A stretch of DNA of 64,000 nucleotides from Bradyrhizobium sp. SZCCHNS1050 (lineage in GTDB: Bacteria; Pseudomonadota; Alphaproteobacteria; Rhizobiales; Xanthobacteraceae). Each line of letters begins with the position of its first letter. Position 1 is the first letter of the stretch. The notes below the pieces were generated by a model. The model made no database searches and was not told the DNA's origin. It was given only the letters and a program-made list of their open reading frames with translations. This document shows, piece by piece, positions 16,150 to 24,198 of this stretch. The DNA is taken from assembly GCF_032484785.1 (NCBI RefSeq), contig NZ_JAUETR010000001.1, positions 558,001 to 622,000 on the forward strand. Direction: 5' to 3'. The position numbers were made by a program, and so were the translations under genes.

Positions 16150-17412
16150 TTAGGCTCCCGGATCGTTGCGTCCGAACGCCCCTACCTGACGCAGGGCTTC
16201 GATCTCCTGCTCGGTGTACCGAAGCCTGTCGCGCAGAATTGCGGCCGTATGCTCTCCCAGCCGCGGCGCCGCCGTGGGCTCGACGGTCGGTGTGAGCTTC
16301 ATGGTGATTGCCGGCTCGACGTTGGGTATCGAGCCTGCCGTCGGGTGCGGAATACGACAGGTGCGGTCGCGCATCCGGACCTCGGCCGCGTTGAACGCCT
16401 GCTCGACCGTTCGAACGTGTCCAACCGGAACTCCAGCCTGGTTCATCCGAGATATCCAGACATCCATCCGTTCCGCGGCAAGGATGTCGGCGATGAGGCC
16501 GCGCAGTTGCGCACGGTTGACCCATCTCGCTCTTCGCGTGGCAAAGCGAGGATCGCTCAGGAGATCCGGACGACCAAGTACCTCCGTTGCCAACCGGCGG
16601 TAGAGTCGATCGTTGGCACATGCGATGTAGAGCGGGCCATCTGACGCTTCAAAGACGCCGACCGTCGGAGAGTCGTTCGGCGAATTGCCCGTTCGCGTGG
16701 GGTTCACGCCGCTCATCAAATACGCCATTCCGGAGAAGCCCGTCATCGCCAAGGCGATGTCGAACAGCGCCACTTCGACGTGCTGCCCGCGACCGAGCCG
16801 CTGCCGGGCGGCAAGTGCCAGCAGGATGGCATTGCAGGCGGACATGCCGGTGGCCAGATCAACGATCGGAGGACCGGTCCGCACCGGCGGACCGTCGGCG
16901 AAACCGTTGAGGGACATGAACCCGCTTTCCGCCTGGGTGATTGGATCGAACCCTGATCGCCACGCGAATGGACCTGAGCGTCCGTAGGCCGAGATCGAGC
17001 AATAGATCAGCCCGGGATTGGTGCTGGACAGCGTTTGATAGTCCAGCCCGAACCTCTCCATGACGGACGACGAGAAATTCTCCACGACGATGTCGGCCTT
17101 GGCGATCAGCGCACGAGCGACGTCTCTGGCCTGCGGTATCGTGAGATCCAACACCATGCCGCGCTTGTTCCGATTGAGGCTGAGGAACGCCGCGCTCTCT
17201 CCGCCGAGCTCGGCGTGCTCGTATGCGCGGGTATCGTCTCCCGTGAGCGGCTGCTCGATCTTGATCACCTCGGCGCCGAAATCGGCCAGCGTCTGTGTGC
17301 ACGCCGGCCCTGCGACAACGCGCGTGAAGTCGATCACCAGCAGACCCGCCAGCGCGGTTGGCGCGTCAGGCGGCCGTGGCGCACGCTCTGGCAGGGTGAC
17401 CTCGGCCGGCAT
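16150..17412 (-). CDS. CaiB/BaiF (family III) CoA-transferase
   Basis: This 420-residue protein has the family III CoA-transferase plan: 'GLLVIDFTRVVAGPACTQTLADFGAEVIKIE' (seen in part) at about 22-50, 'NRNKRGMVLDL' near 80 and 'VENFSSSVMERFGLDY' near 115. 'PIVDLATGMSACNAILLALAARQ' follows; the Asp in this segment, or one nearby, serves as the acyl-carrying residue in characterised members. It moves CoA between carboxylic acids. The substrates cannot be read from the sequence. ATG 17412 has AAGGA at a suitable distance. It stands as a single gene convergent with the CBS-BON gene. Confidence 0.88.
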   Translation of the reverse strand: MPAEVTLPERAPRPPDAPTALAGLLVIDFTRVVAGPACTQTLADFGAEVIKIEQPLTGDDTRAYEHAELGGESAAFLSLNRNKRGMVLDLTIPQARDVARALIAKADIVVENFSSSVMERFGLDYQTLSSTNPGLIYCSISAYGRSGPFAWRSGFDPITQAESGFMSLNGFADGPPVRTGPPIVDLATGMSACNAILLALAARQRLGRGQHVEVALFDIALAMTGFSGMAYLMSGVNPTRTGNSPNDSPTVGVFEASDGPLYIACANDRLYRRLATEVLGRPDLLSDPRFATRRARWVNRAQLRGLIADILAAERMDVWISRMNQAGVPVGHVRTVEQAFNAAEVRMRDRTCRIPHPTAGSIPNVEPAITMKLTPTVEPTAAPRLGEHTAAILRDRLRYTEQEIEALRQVGAFGRNDPGA

Positions 17413-17605
17413 CCCAGAGTCCTTCCCGCTGCTTTGATCGTCTGAAGCGATCTTCCGTTAACTGCCGGGCGCGGCTTGTCTCCAACGTCCGACAACGCAT
17501 GGTTAGCTCAACGACAGCCGCAAAAAAAGGCCCGGGTCGGAGCTGTCGGACCGGCTTAATTCTGCTGCAGCGCAATGCACTCCGCATAAGGCGTCGGTCG
17601 ACAGC

Positions 17606-18067
17606 TCACCGGCCGATCATCTTGCGCCAATAGAGCGAGTTCCCCCAGGCCCAGGGCCGGCCCGGTTGGAACAACACATATCCGCACCGAATGAAATTGT
17701 TCGCGGAGACGATGTTGCAGGTCGTGTCCGAAACGATGCAATCCAGGCCCGAGCGACGCGCGCGCAGTTCGATCGCACGCATCAGCCGCCGCTGCAGGCC
17801 GTAACCACAGCGCTCTTGGAGAACACCAACCCTCGAAAGATAGGCTATGCCTTTGCCGAGGGATGACGGCACCATTCCGGCAAAGGCGACGGGCCGTCCG
17901 AGCTCGGTCGATATCCACCATTGTCCGCTCTCGAAATCGGGCAGAGGCGCGCAATCGAGGAATGTGCGCGCATGGAGCTCCTTCAAGGTGTCGAGGACGT
18001 CAGGCTCGCAAGCGTCGACCTCCCTGATGCGGAAGCGGCGGCCTCGCCGTGAGATCCTGGCTGGCAC
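17606..18067 (-). CDS. GNAT-family acetyltransferase-like protein
   Basis: The 153-residue product has a GNAT core: 'YLSRVGVLQERCGYGLQRRLMR' is the acetyl-CoA-binding motif A (Q/R-x-x-G-x-G form, here ERCGYG), followed by 'SANNFIRCGYVLFQP' as motif B. The substrate is unknown. I chose GTG 18067 after GGAAGGTGATG; the ATG at 18112 would run through the neighbouring small gene. The start lies five bases after the stop of the 55-codon gene at 18072, so the two are probably co-transcribed. Confidence 0.7.
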   Translation of the reverse strand: MPARISRRGRRFRIREVDACEPDVLDTLKELHARTFLDCAPLPDFESGQWWISTELGRPVAFAGMVPSSLGKGIAYLSRVGVLQERCGYGLQRRLMRAIELRARRSGLDCIVSDTTCNIVSANNFIRCGYVLFQPGRPWAWGNSLYWRKMIGR

Positions 18068-18071
18068 GGCA

Positions 18072-18239
18072 TCACCTTCCGAGCACGACTTTGATGCCGA
18101 GCCAGATCGCACCGATCAGACCGGTCGCGATGACCGTGATGACGGCCTTGAACGTATAGCTCTGAGCCTGCTCCACGCTCTTGCGCCAGCGCCGCAGGTG
18201 CTGGAAATCGGCTCTCATTTCGGTGATCGTCTTCGACAT
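18072..18239 (-). CDS. Small single-pass membrane protein
   Basis: The 55-residue product starts MSKTITEMRADFQHL. It has a charged helical first half and one membrane segment, 'FKAVITVIATGLIGAIWLGI' (about 31-50), with a short basic tail. It resembles small phage- or stress-related membrane proteins, but I cannot name a family. It precedes the GNAT gene by five bases. The longer frame to 18257 is less likely. Confidence 0.6.
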   Translation of the reverse strand: MSKTITEMRADFQHLRRWRKSVEQAQSYTFKAVITVIATGLIGAIWLGIKVVLGR

Positions 18240-18284
18240 GGTCAAGTCCGGTATCATGGATGGTGAATGCGAGGTTGGTGATCG

Positions 18285-18356
18285 TCACGAGATCGCATCG
18301 GCGGCTGCGATCATCACCAGGCCGATCAGGGCGAGCGCGATGAGATAGGCGGTCAT
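18285..18356 (-). CDS. Possible 23-residue membrane peptide
   Basis: ATG 18356 comes after a long purine run GGAGAGAGAGGAAG, a strong ribosome site. The peptide starts MTAYLIALALIGLVMIA and ends AAADAIS, almost entirely one membrane helix. Such peptides are easily missed. It precedes the 55-codon gene on the same strand. There is no other support. Confidence 0.45.
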   Translation of the reverse strand: MTAYLIALALIGLVMIAAADAIS

Positions 18357-18672
18357 CTTCCTCTCTCTCCTGGGCGAAGGAAAAGTGCGGCAGATCGCAG
18401 CCGAACGCGCGATCGTTTCAGGCGCGAACCCTATCCCTCGGCTCAAGCAAGGGACCGCTGCGGGCGGAGCGACGGTCGCCACGCCCACGCGCCGGCCCGT
18501 TCGCGCGGGCCAGCGAGTAACCGGATGTTCGAAGTTGTCTTCGCGCCGGCGCGGCGATGAATTGCCGGCGATCATGGTCGACAGCCGATGCCGGCCTGCG
18601 CTGCTCACGTCAAATGCCCGCGGACAACCCGGCATCAAATTTTCGGAAAATTCGATAATAACACTATGCCGG

Positions 18673-18692
18673 TGATTTGCCCGACGTGTCAA
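18673..18692. repeat. First copy of 20-base repeat TGATTTGCCCGACGTGTCAA
   Basis: It is identical to 18829-18848. Sequences of this kind recur between genes in Bradyrhizobium as I recall; that memory needs a search. Confidence 0.7.
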
Positions 18693-18763
18693 ATTTGATC
18701 GAAATGCAGCAGTCAGGCCTTGCGATTTCGATAACCGCCGCTCCAAATCCGGTCCGAGCGAAC

Positions 18764-18796
18764 AAAAAGCCCGCTGCCGAGTTCGCGGCGCGGGCT
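18764..18796 (-). terminator. Intrinsic terminator, minus strand
   Basis: The arms are AGCCCGC(T)GCCG and CGGCGCGGGCT around an AGTTCG loop. Read on the minus strand, the hairpin is followed by TTTTTG. It lies downstream of the beta-barrel-like gene at 19137-20075, with a plus-strand gene in between. Confidence 0.65.
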
Positions 18797-18828
18797 CTAT
18801 GATTTCTTCGACGATGGCAAAATGCGCC

Positions 18829-18848
18829 TGATTTGCCCGACGTGTCAA
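18829..18848. repeat. Second copy of 20-base repeat TGATTTGCCCGACGTGTCAA
   Basis: This is an exact direct repeat of 18673-18692, 156 bases apart. It lies just before the small membrane gene at 18920. Confidence 0.7.
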
Positions 18849-18919
18849 GCGCAGATAGTTGCGCCGGCCGGCAACGCAACTTCAGCCCGTCGGGCGCGGC
18901 CGGCGGAGGAGATCTTCCG

Positions 18920-19105
18920 ATGTATGTCGTTGCGGTCGTGCTCGCCGGCTTGTCCGCCCTGTTCTATGTGGCGAGCCAGCACCAGCTCGGAGCGGTCGGC
19001 GCCGATGTCTGTCAATATGGCAGCCTGTTCTGCGACAAGCCGCACTACATGATGACGGGCGCGTTGCTGGCCGCCCTCTGGGGCAAGTTCGTGAGCATGC
19101 GCTGA
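18920..19105 (+). CDS. Small membrane protein of unknown function (61 residues)
   Basis: ATG 18920 follows a strong GGAGGAG ribosome site. The product has an N-terminal membrane helix (about 2-18), a short loop with two cysteines ('GADVCQYGSLFCDKPHY') and a second hydrophobic helix (about 44-58). The pair of cysteines in the loop could form a periplasmic disulfide. I know similar short hypothetical proteins in Bradyrhizobium but no function. Confidence 0.65.
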   Translation: MYVVAVVLAGLSALFYVASQHQLGAVGADVCQYGSLFCDKPHYMMTGALLAALWGKFVSMR

Positions 19106-19136
19106 CACGAGCCGGCGCGAAGCTTCGATCAACCCG

Positions 19137-20075
19137 TCAGTTCTTGATCGCGTAGAGCGGCGTTCTCACCGTCAGCTGGTAGACCGGCTTCGGCGCCCAG
19201 GCGATCTGCGCGGTGATGCCGAACAGCCGGTTGTCGTCATCGTCCATGCGGTCGAGATCCAGCCTGACCAGCGGCTGCGTGTAGGGCGCGATCGGCGTGA
19301 CAGCAAGCAGCTGCGCACCGCCGAACGACTGGAGGCCGACGCGCGCGGAGACCTTCCAGTTGTTCTCCCACTGATAGAAGCTGCCGACATAGCCCGCCGT
19401 CGTGCTGCCGACATGCGCTAGCACTGAGTCGACCTCGACATGGGTATATTGAACGCCGGCGAGCCAGCCTTTCATCTCATCCGGATCGAGCGCGTATTTG
19501 GCTTCGATGACGGTGTTGAACGAGGTCGTCGCCAACGGCGCGTCCGGCACCGACCGGGTCAGCGTCGACTGCAAGGTGAGCGTCGGAAGCGCGCCGCCGT
19601 TCTGCTGATAGACATCGGCCTGGAAGCCGAGGAACCAGCTCGTGACCGCCACGTCGGACCAGCCGGACAGGCCGTTGTACGACGTGCTGCCGGTGAAGCC
19701 CGCGTAGAGCGACAACGCGTCGCCGAGATCGACCGTGAGCGGAACGTCGACGCCAAGGCCCTGGTTGGTCGGAGCCGACAGTTGCGGCCGTCCTGGCAAG
19801 GCTGGACGGTCGAGCAGCTTGCGCAAGGTCGCGAGCTGCGACAGAGTTCCGAACAGGGAGGTGTCGCCAAGGCCCGTCGACAATGCTCCGCCGGGCACAT
19901 AGGCGTAGTTCGTGCGGAAATCGATGTAGACGTTGGCAAGGCCCGGCGCCGGCGCGTCCGCCTCATCGTCCTTGGCAAGGGCGCCGCCGCTCGTCACCAG
20001 CGCCGCGCCCGAGACAAGAGCGAATATCCGCCGCTGCGCCCGACCGCCACGCAGCCGCCATTTCTCGTCTGCCAT
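19137..20075 (-). CDS. Putative outer-membrane beta-barrel-like secreted protein
   Basis: The 312-residue precursor has a twin-arginine-free signal peptide (about 1-33, 'RRIFALVSGAALVTSGGALA'). The mature part has alternating aromatic/polar strands (for example 'LSLYAGFTGSTSYNGL', 'SWFLGFQADVYQQNG', 'YQLTVRTPLYAIKN') typical of outer-membrane porin-like or phenol-degradation (MetA)-like proteins. I do not recognise the exact family. ATG 20075 after GGGGGAAG is preferred to the upstream ATG 20150. It is transcribed in the same direction as, and downstream of, the hybrid kinase gene (100-base gap). Confidence 0.6.
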   Translation of the reverse strand: MADEKWRLRGGRAQRRIFALVSGAALVTSGGALAKDDEADAPAPGLANVYIDFRTNYAYVPGGALSTGLGDTSLFGTLSQLATLRKLLDRPALPGRPQLSAPTNQGLGVDVPLTVDLGDALSLYAGFTGSTSYNGLSGWSDVAVTSWFLGFQADVYQQNGGALPTLTLQSTLTRSVPDAPLATTSFNTVIEAKYALDPDEMKGWLAGVQYTHVEVDSVLAHVGSTTAGYVGSFYQWENNWKVSARVGLQSFGGAQLLAVTPIAPYTQPLVRLDLDRMDDDDNRLFGITAQIAWAPKPVYQLTVRTPLYAIKN

Positions 20076-20175
20076 GAGACTTCCCCCGGAGACCGAAAAT
20101 ACGCCGGTCCGGCGCGATCCTTCAAGTGCGGATCGCGCGAGGCCCACCATGGTCAGGGGAAAGCTGCCGCGGTTC

Positions 20176-23100
20176 TCATGCCGACGACGCCGGCTTCGCG
20201 CCTGCGGCTCGCGCGGCCATGACCTGCCGCAGCACGCGCGACAGCTCGTCGACCGAGTAAGGCTTCTGGATCAGGCTGAAACCGTGGCGGTCGCCGTCGG
20301 CGAGGACATGGCTGTAGCCGCTGTTGAGCACGATCGGGATCATCGGCAGCCGCCGGCGGATTTCCTGGCCGAGCGTCACCCCGTCCATGCCGGGCATCAC
20401 GACGTCGCTGAGCACGAGATCGAAGCTCTCGGGATCCTCGTCGATCATCCGCAACGCATCCGTTCCGCTGCGCGCGAGCACCGTTCGGTAGCCGAGATCC
20501 TCGAGCAACTGCGTGGAGAACTCGCCGATTTCCGGATTGTCCTCGACGACCAGCACGTTCCAGCGCGCGGCGAGCTGTTCGAGACCCTGCTCGCTCCGCT
20601 CGCGCGGTCCCAGCGGCTTGTGCGTCAGCGGGAGCAACAATGTCAGCTTCGTGCCCTTGCCGAGCTCACTGTCGACCAGCACCCGTCCGCCGGACTGATG
20701 AACGAAGCCGTAGACCTGAGACAGGCCGAGGCCGGTGCCGCGCCCAACCCCTTTGGTGGTGAAAAACGGCTCGAAGATCCGGTCGATCTGATCTGGAGGA
20801 ATGCCGGATCCGGTGTCGCTGACGGCAATGGAGACGAACGACGACTGCCCGGACCGACCGTCCTCTCGGACGATCTCGCCGCGAATGGTCAGGACGCCCT
20901 GCCCCTCCATCGCATCACGCGCATTGGCGACGAGGTTCACGAGCGCCGTCTCGAACTGATTGATGTCGACGTCGACCGGAAGCGGCCGCAATGCGAGGTC
21001 GAGTTCGATCACGGCCGGCGCTCCGAGGACGGTCTGCAGCATCTCTTCGATCCGCTCGATATGCCCCGCGGCATCGAAGACGCGGCGCTCCATCGGCGTC
21101 CGCCGCGCGAAAGCGAGCAACTGTCCGGTGAGCTTGGCGGCGCGATCCGCCGTGTCCGAGATCGCATCCACGTAGCGCCGCATGCGCTCCGGGGACAGCT
21201 GGCGCCGGCGCAACAGGTCGGCCGACGACCGGATCACGGTCAGCAGATTGTTGAAGTCGTGCGCGACGCCGCCGGTGAGCTGGCCGATCGCCTCCATCTT
21301 CTGGGCCTGGCGGAATGCCTCCTCCGCCTTGCGCCGTTCGGTCAGCTCGACCGCCTCGGGCACGATGGCGGCCACCTGTCCGGTCTCGTCCCGCACCGGC
21401 CGCATCTGGAAGTCGAACCAGCGCGAGCCGCCGACCGGCAGTTCGAGCTGCAGCTCCTGGCGCGCCCCGTCGCCGCGAGCGACGGCGTCGACCAGGGATC
21501 TGATCACCTCGGGCATGCCGGGCGTACCCGCAAACCACGGCGTCTCCCAGAATGGCAGCCCCGCGACCTCGTGCAGCGGCGCAGCGATCGCTTCGAGCGA
21601 GGTCGCATTGGCGTCCAGAAGCGTCCCATCGGACGAGAGCAGCGCTTGGAACGTGTAGCTCGCCTCGAAGATCGTCCGCAGCCGCGCCTCCTTGGCCTGC
21701 AGCTCCGCGGTACGCTCGGAGACCTGCGTTTCCAGACGCTCGTTCAGCTCACGCAGCGCGATCTCGGCCTCGTGCCGCACCCGCGACAGATCGATATTGG
21801 CGCGCACCCGCGCCAGCAGCTCGCGCGCGCTGAACGGCTTGGTGAGATAGTCGCTCGCCCCGGCATCAAGCCCCTCGACCTTGGCCTCCTCTCCGGCGCG
21901 CGCCGACAGCATGACCACAGGAATGTCGCGAAGCTGCGCATCGCTACGCAGCGCTTTCAGCAGGCCGAAGCCGTCGAGCCCCGGCATCATGACGTCGGTC
22001 AGCACGAGATCGGGGCGGCGCTGTCGGACGGCCTCCAGGGCCGCCATGCCATCGCTGACCGCCTCCACGTCATAATCCTCGCCGAGCAGACGGCGGACGT
22101 AGTCGCGCATATCAGGATTGTCGTCCGCGAGCACCACGCGATCACGGGCCGATGCCGTCGCGGAGCGAACTCCCAGGTCGTCGGATGATGACGGGTGAGG
22201 AAGCTCGAACGGCACACCGCCGTTCAACCACCCGAGCGCCTCCTCGATGTAGGCTTCGGCACGGACGTTGGTAACGGCCAGGACACGGGAAGGTCCGATC
22301 TGGCCCGCTGGCAGATGCGCCGAGCCTAGCGGAATTCGCACGGTGAAAACCGAGCCGCGACCGAGCTCGCTGTCTACAGCGATCTCCCCTCCATGAAGCC
22401 TCACCAGCTCCTGCACGAGAGCGAGACCGATGCCGCTGCCCTCGAAGGATCGGCCGCGCGCGCCTTCGATGCGACGGAACCGTTCGAACAGGTGCGGCAG
22501 TTCACTGGGCGGGATGCCGGTGCCGGTGTCGCGAACCCTGAGCTCGGCATGATTGCCGTCAGTGGACAAGCCGATCGACACCGCGATTTCACCTTCGAAG
22601 GTGAACTTGAACGCATTCGACACCAGATTGAGAACGATCTTCTCCCACATGTCGCGGTCGACATACACCGGCTCGGACAGGGGCGTTGGGTCGATGGTGA
22701 GGCGCAGGCCGGCAGGATCCGTCGCCGAGCGGAAGTTGGACACGAGCTCGGCCGTGAAAACCGCAAGATCGATCGGCTCGAAGTGCGCGGTCATGCGGCC
22801 GGCCTCGATGCGCGAAAAGTCGAGCAGAGTGTTCACGAGCTTCAACAGGCGAATGCCGTTGCGGTGGATCAGGCTGAGGACGGATCGCGCGTCGGAGGTG
22901 AGTTGGGCCTCGTCGCGGCCGAGCAGGTCTTCCAGCGGGCTCAACATCAGCGTCAGCGGCGTGCGAAACTCGTGGCTGATGTTGGAAAAGAACGTCGTCT
23001 TGGCGCGGTCGATTTCGGCCAGCGCTTCCGCCCGACGCCGCTCTGCCTGATAGGCCCCGCCATTGCTGACGGCCGCTGCAATCTGCCCCGCGACGAGGTT

Positions 23101-24033
23101 CAGGAAGCGGGCATAGCTCTCGTCGTAGAGACGGAACGGATTGAGACCTGCGATGAGGAATCCGCCCCGTCCGGCTTCCCCCGACGCGGGCAGCGGAAGC
23201 ACAACGGCGTGCTGTGGCGGCTGACGCCATCCGCCGGTCGGAAAGCTGAGGCCGAACCGCCGCGGAAGGTCACGAACCAGCACCGCATCCTGCAGCTTCA
23301 GCGCTTCAGCCAGAGGCCACGTTTCTTCCGGCTGAATTCTCAGCCTCGGCTGAACGGCAGGATGATCGCGGTCGATGCCGGTCAGGGCCTCCAGTCGCGC
23401 CGCCTCGCCGTCCGGGTCGGTCATGTAGATCATTGCGAACGGCAGGTCGCGCGACTCCCGCGCCAAGGCGTCCGCGCAGCTTGCGCAGGCCTGATCGATG
23501 CTGCGGGCCCCGGCCCCGGCATTTGCCAGTTCGCGTAGCAACGAGAGCTGGCGCTCGCTGATCACGCGCTGAGTGTCATCGGTGTTCGCGCAGAAGATTC
23601 CTCCGGGTGATCCATCGTCGTCCGGAATGGGACTGTAGGAAAATGTGTAGTACGTCTCCTCGGGAAAGCCGTTGCGCTCCATGATCAGGAGTTGCGCCTC
23701 GACATAGGTGCCCTGATCACCGCCGCCGGCCTTGGCCAGCAACGGACCGATGTCCTCCCAGATCTCGTGCCAGACTGCAGAGATCGGTCGGCCGAGAGCC
23801 CACGGATGTTTGCCGCCGATGATGGTCTTGTAAGCATCGTTGTAGAGATAGATCAGCTCCCTGCCCCAACCGATCCAGATCGGCTGTTGGGATGTTAACA
23901 TGATCCTGACGGCCGTCTTCAGGCTCTGCGGCCAACGCGCCGGCGGTCCGATCGAGGTGCTCTCCCAATCGAACCGCAACATCAGTCCGGCCAGCTCACT
24001 GCCTCCGGAAAAAAGCCTCTCGCGCTCGGCCAT
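20176..24033 (-). CDS. Hybrid sensor histidine kinase with two kinase cores and two receiver domains
   Basis: This 1285-residue protein begins at ATG 24033 (AGGAG before it). The order is: PAS-like sensor (about 10-160, 'IWIGWGRELIYLYNDAYKTI'), GAF-like domain (160-325), HisKA with His at about 354 ('NISHEFRTPL') and HATPase ('DTGTGIPPSELPHLFERFRR'). A receiver domain (about 665-785, 'VLTDVMMPGLDG'), a coiled linker and a PAS domain (about 810-925) follow. The second HisKA is 'GGVAHDFNNLL', with a second HATPase ('DTGSGIPPDQIDRIFEPFFT') and a C-terminal receiver ('VLSDVVMPGMDG', about 1160-1280). It has no membrane segment, so it is probably cytoplasmic. The long upstream extension of the frame to 24918 is the shadow of the divergent Nramp-like gene. 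Signal and output are unknown. Confidence 0.9.
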   Translation of the reverse strand: MAERERLFSGGSELAGLMLRFDWESTSIGPPARWPQSLKTAVRIMLTSQQPIWIGWGRELIYLYNDAYKTIIGGKHPWALGRPISAVWHEIWEDIGPLLAKAGGGDQGTYVEAQLLIMERNGFPEETYYTFSYSPIPDDDGSPGGIFCANTDDTQRVISERQLSLLRELANAGAGARSIDQACASCADALARESRDLPFAMIYMTDPDGEAARLEALTGIDRDHPAVQPRLRIQPEETWPLAEALKLQDAVLVRDLPRRFGLSFPTGGWRQPPQHAVVLPLPASGEAGRGGFLIAGLNPFRLYDESYARFLNLVAGQIAAAVSNGGAYQAERRRAEALAEIDRAKTTFFSNISHEFRTPLTLMLSPLEDLLGRDEAQLTSDARSVLSLIHRNGIRLLKLVNTLLDFSRIEAGRMTAHFEPIDLAVFTAELVSNFRSATDPAGLRLTIDPTPLSEPVYVDRDMWEKIVLNLVSNAFKFTFEGEIAVSIGLSTDGNHAELRVRDTGTGIPPSELPHLFERFRRIEGARGRSFEGSGIGLALVQELVRLHGGEIAVDSELGRGSVFTVRIPLGSAHLPAGQIGPSRVLAVTNVRAEAYIEEALGWLNGGVPFELPHPSSSDDLGVRSATASARDRVVLADDNPDMRDYVRRLLGEDYDVEAVSDGMAALEAVRQRRPDLVLTDVMMPGLDGFGLLKALRSDAQLRDIPVVMLSARAGEEAKVEGLDAGASDYLTKPFSARELLARVRANIDLSRVRHEAEIALRELNERLETQVSERTAELQAKEARLRTIFEASYTFQALLSSDGTLLDANATSLEAIAAPLHEVAGLPFWETPWFAGTPGMPEVIRSLVDAVARGDGARQELQLELPVGGSRWFDFQMRPVRDETGQVAAIVPEAVELTERRKAEEAFRQAQKMEAIGQLTGGVAHDFNNLLTVIRSSADLLRRRQLSPERMRRYVDAISDTADRAAKLTGQLLAFARRTPMERRVFDAAGHIERIEEMLQTVLGAPAVIELDLALRPLPVDVDINQFETALVNLVANARDAMEGQGVLTIRGEIVREDGRSGQSSFVSIAVSDTGSGIPPDQIDRIFEPFFTTKGVGRGTGLGLSQVYGFVHQSGGRVLVDSELGKGTKLTLLLPLTHKPLGPRERSEQGLEQLAARWNVLVVEDNPEIGEFSTQLLEDLGYRTVLARSGTDALRMIDEDPESFDLVLSDVVMPGMDGVTLGQEIRRRLPMIPIVLNSGYSHVLADGDRHGFSLIQKPYSVDELSRVLRQVMAARAAGAKPASSA

Positions 24034-24198
24034 GCCGAGCTCCTGATCATGCCCTGTTTGCCGCTGGTCCGGCACGCGCTCCCCCTGGTCGAAATCCGAC
24101 GTGATCTGGAACGCTGGTAATCTCCTCCGGTTCCGGAGCCGGGAACAAAAAGGGGTCGTGCGACTTCGAGAGACATACACCGCCGGGGGAGCGCTGCC

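Larger units (their letters stand above)
18357..18919. other. Intergenic region with a duplicated 20-mer and a minus-strand terminator
   Basis: About 560 bases carry no convincing gene. It holds two exact copies of a 20-base sequence (18673 and 18829), an AT-rich palindromic patch (18640-18660, TTTTCGGAAAA type) and an intrinsic terminator for the minus strand. It looks like debris of a dispersed extragenic repeat. Confidence 0.6.

Noticed and set aside
19933..22188. 751-codon frame opposite the hybrid kinase
   Set aside because: It is an antisense shadow of a GC-rich gene: Arg/His/Asp-rich and without domains.
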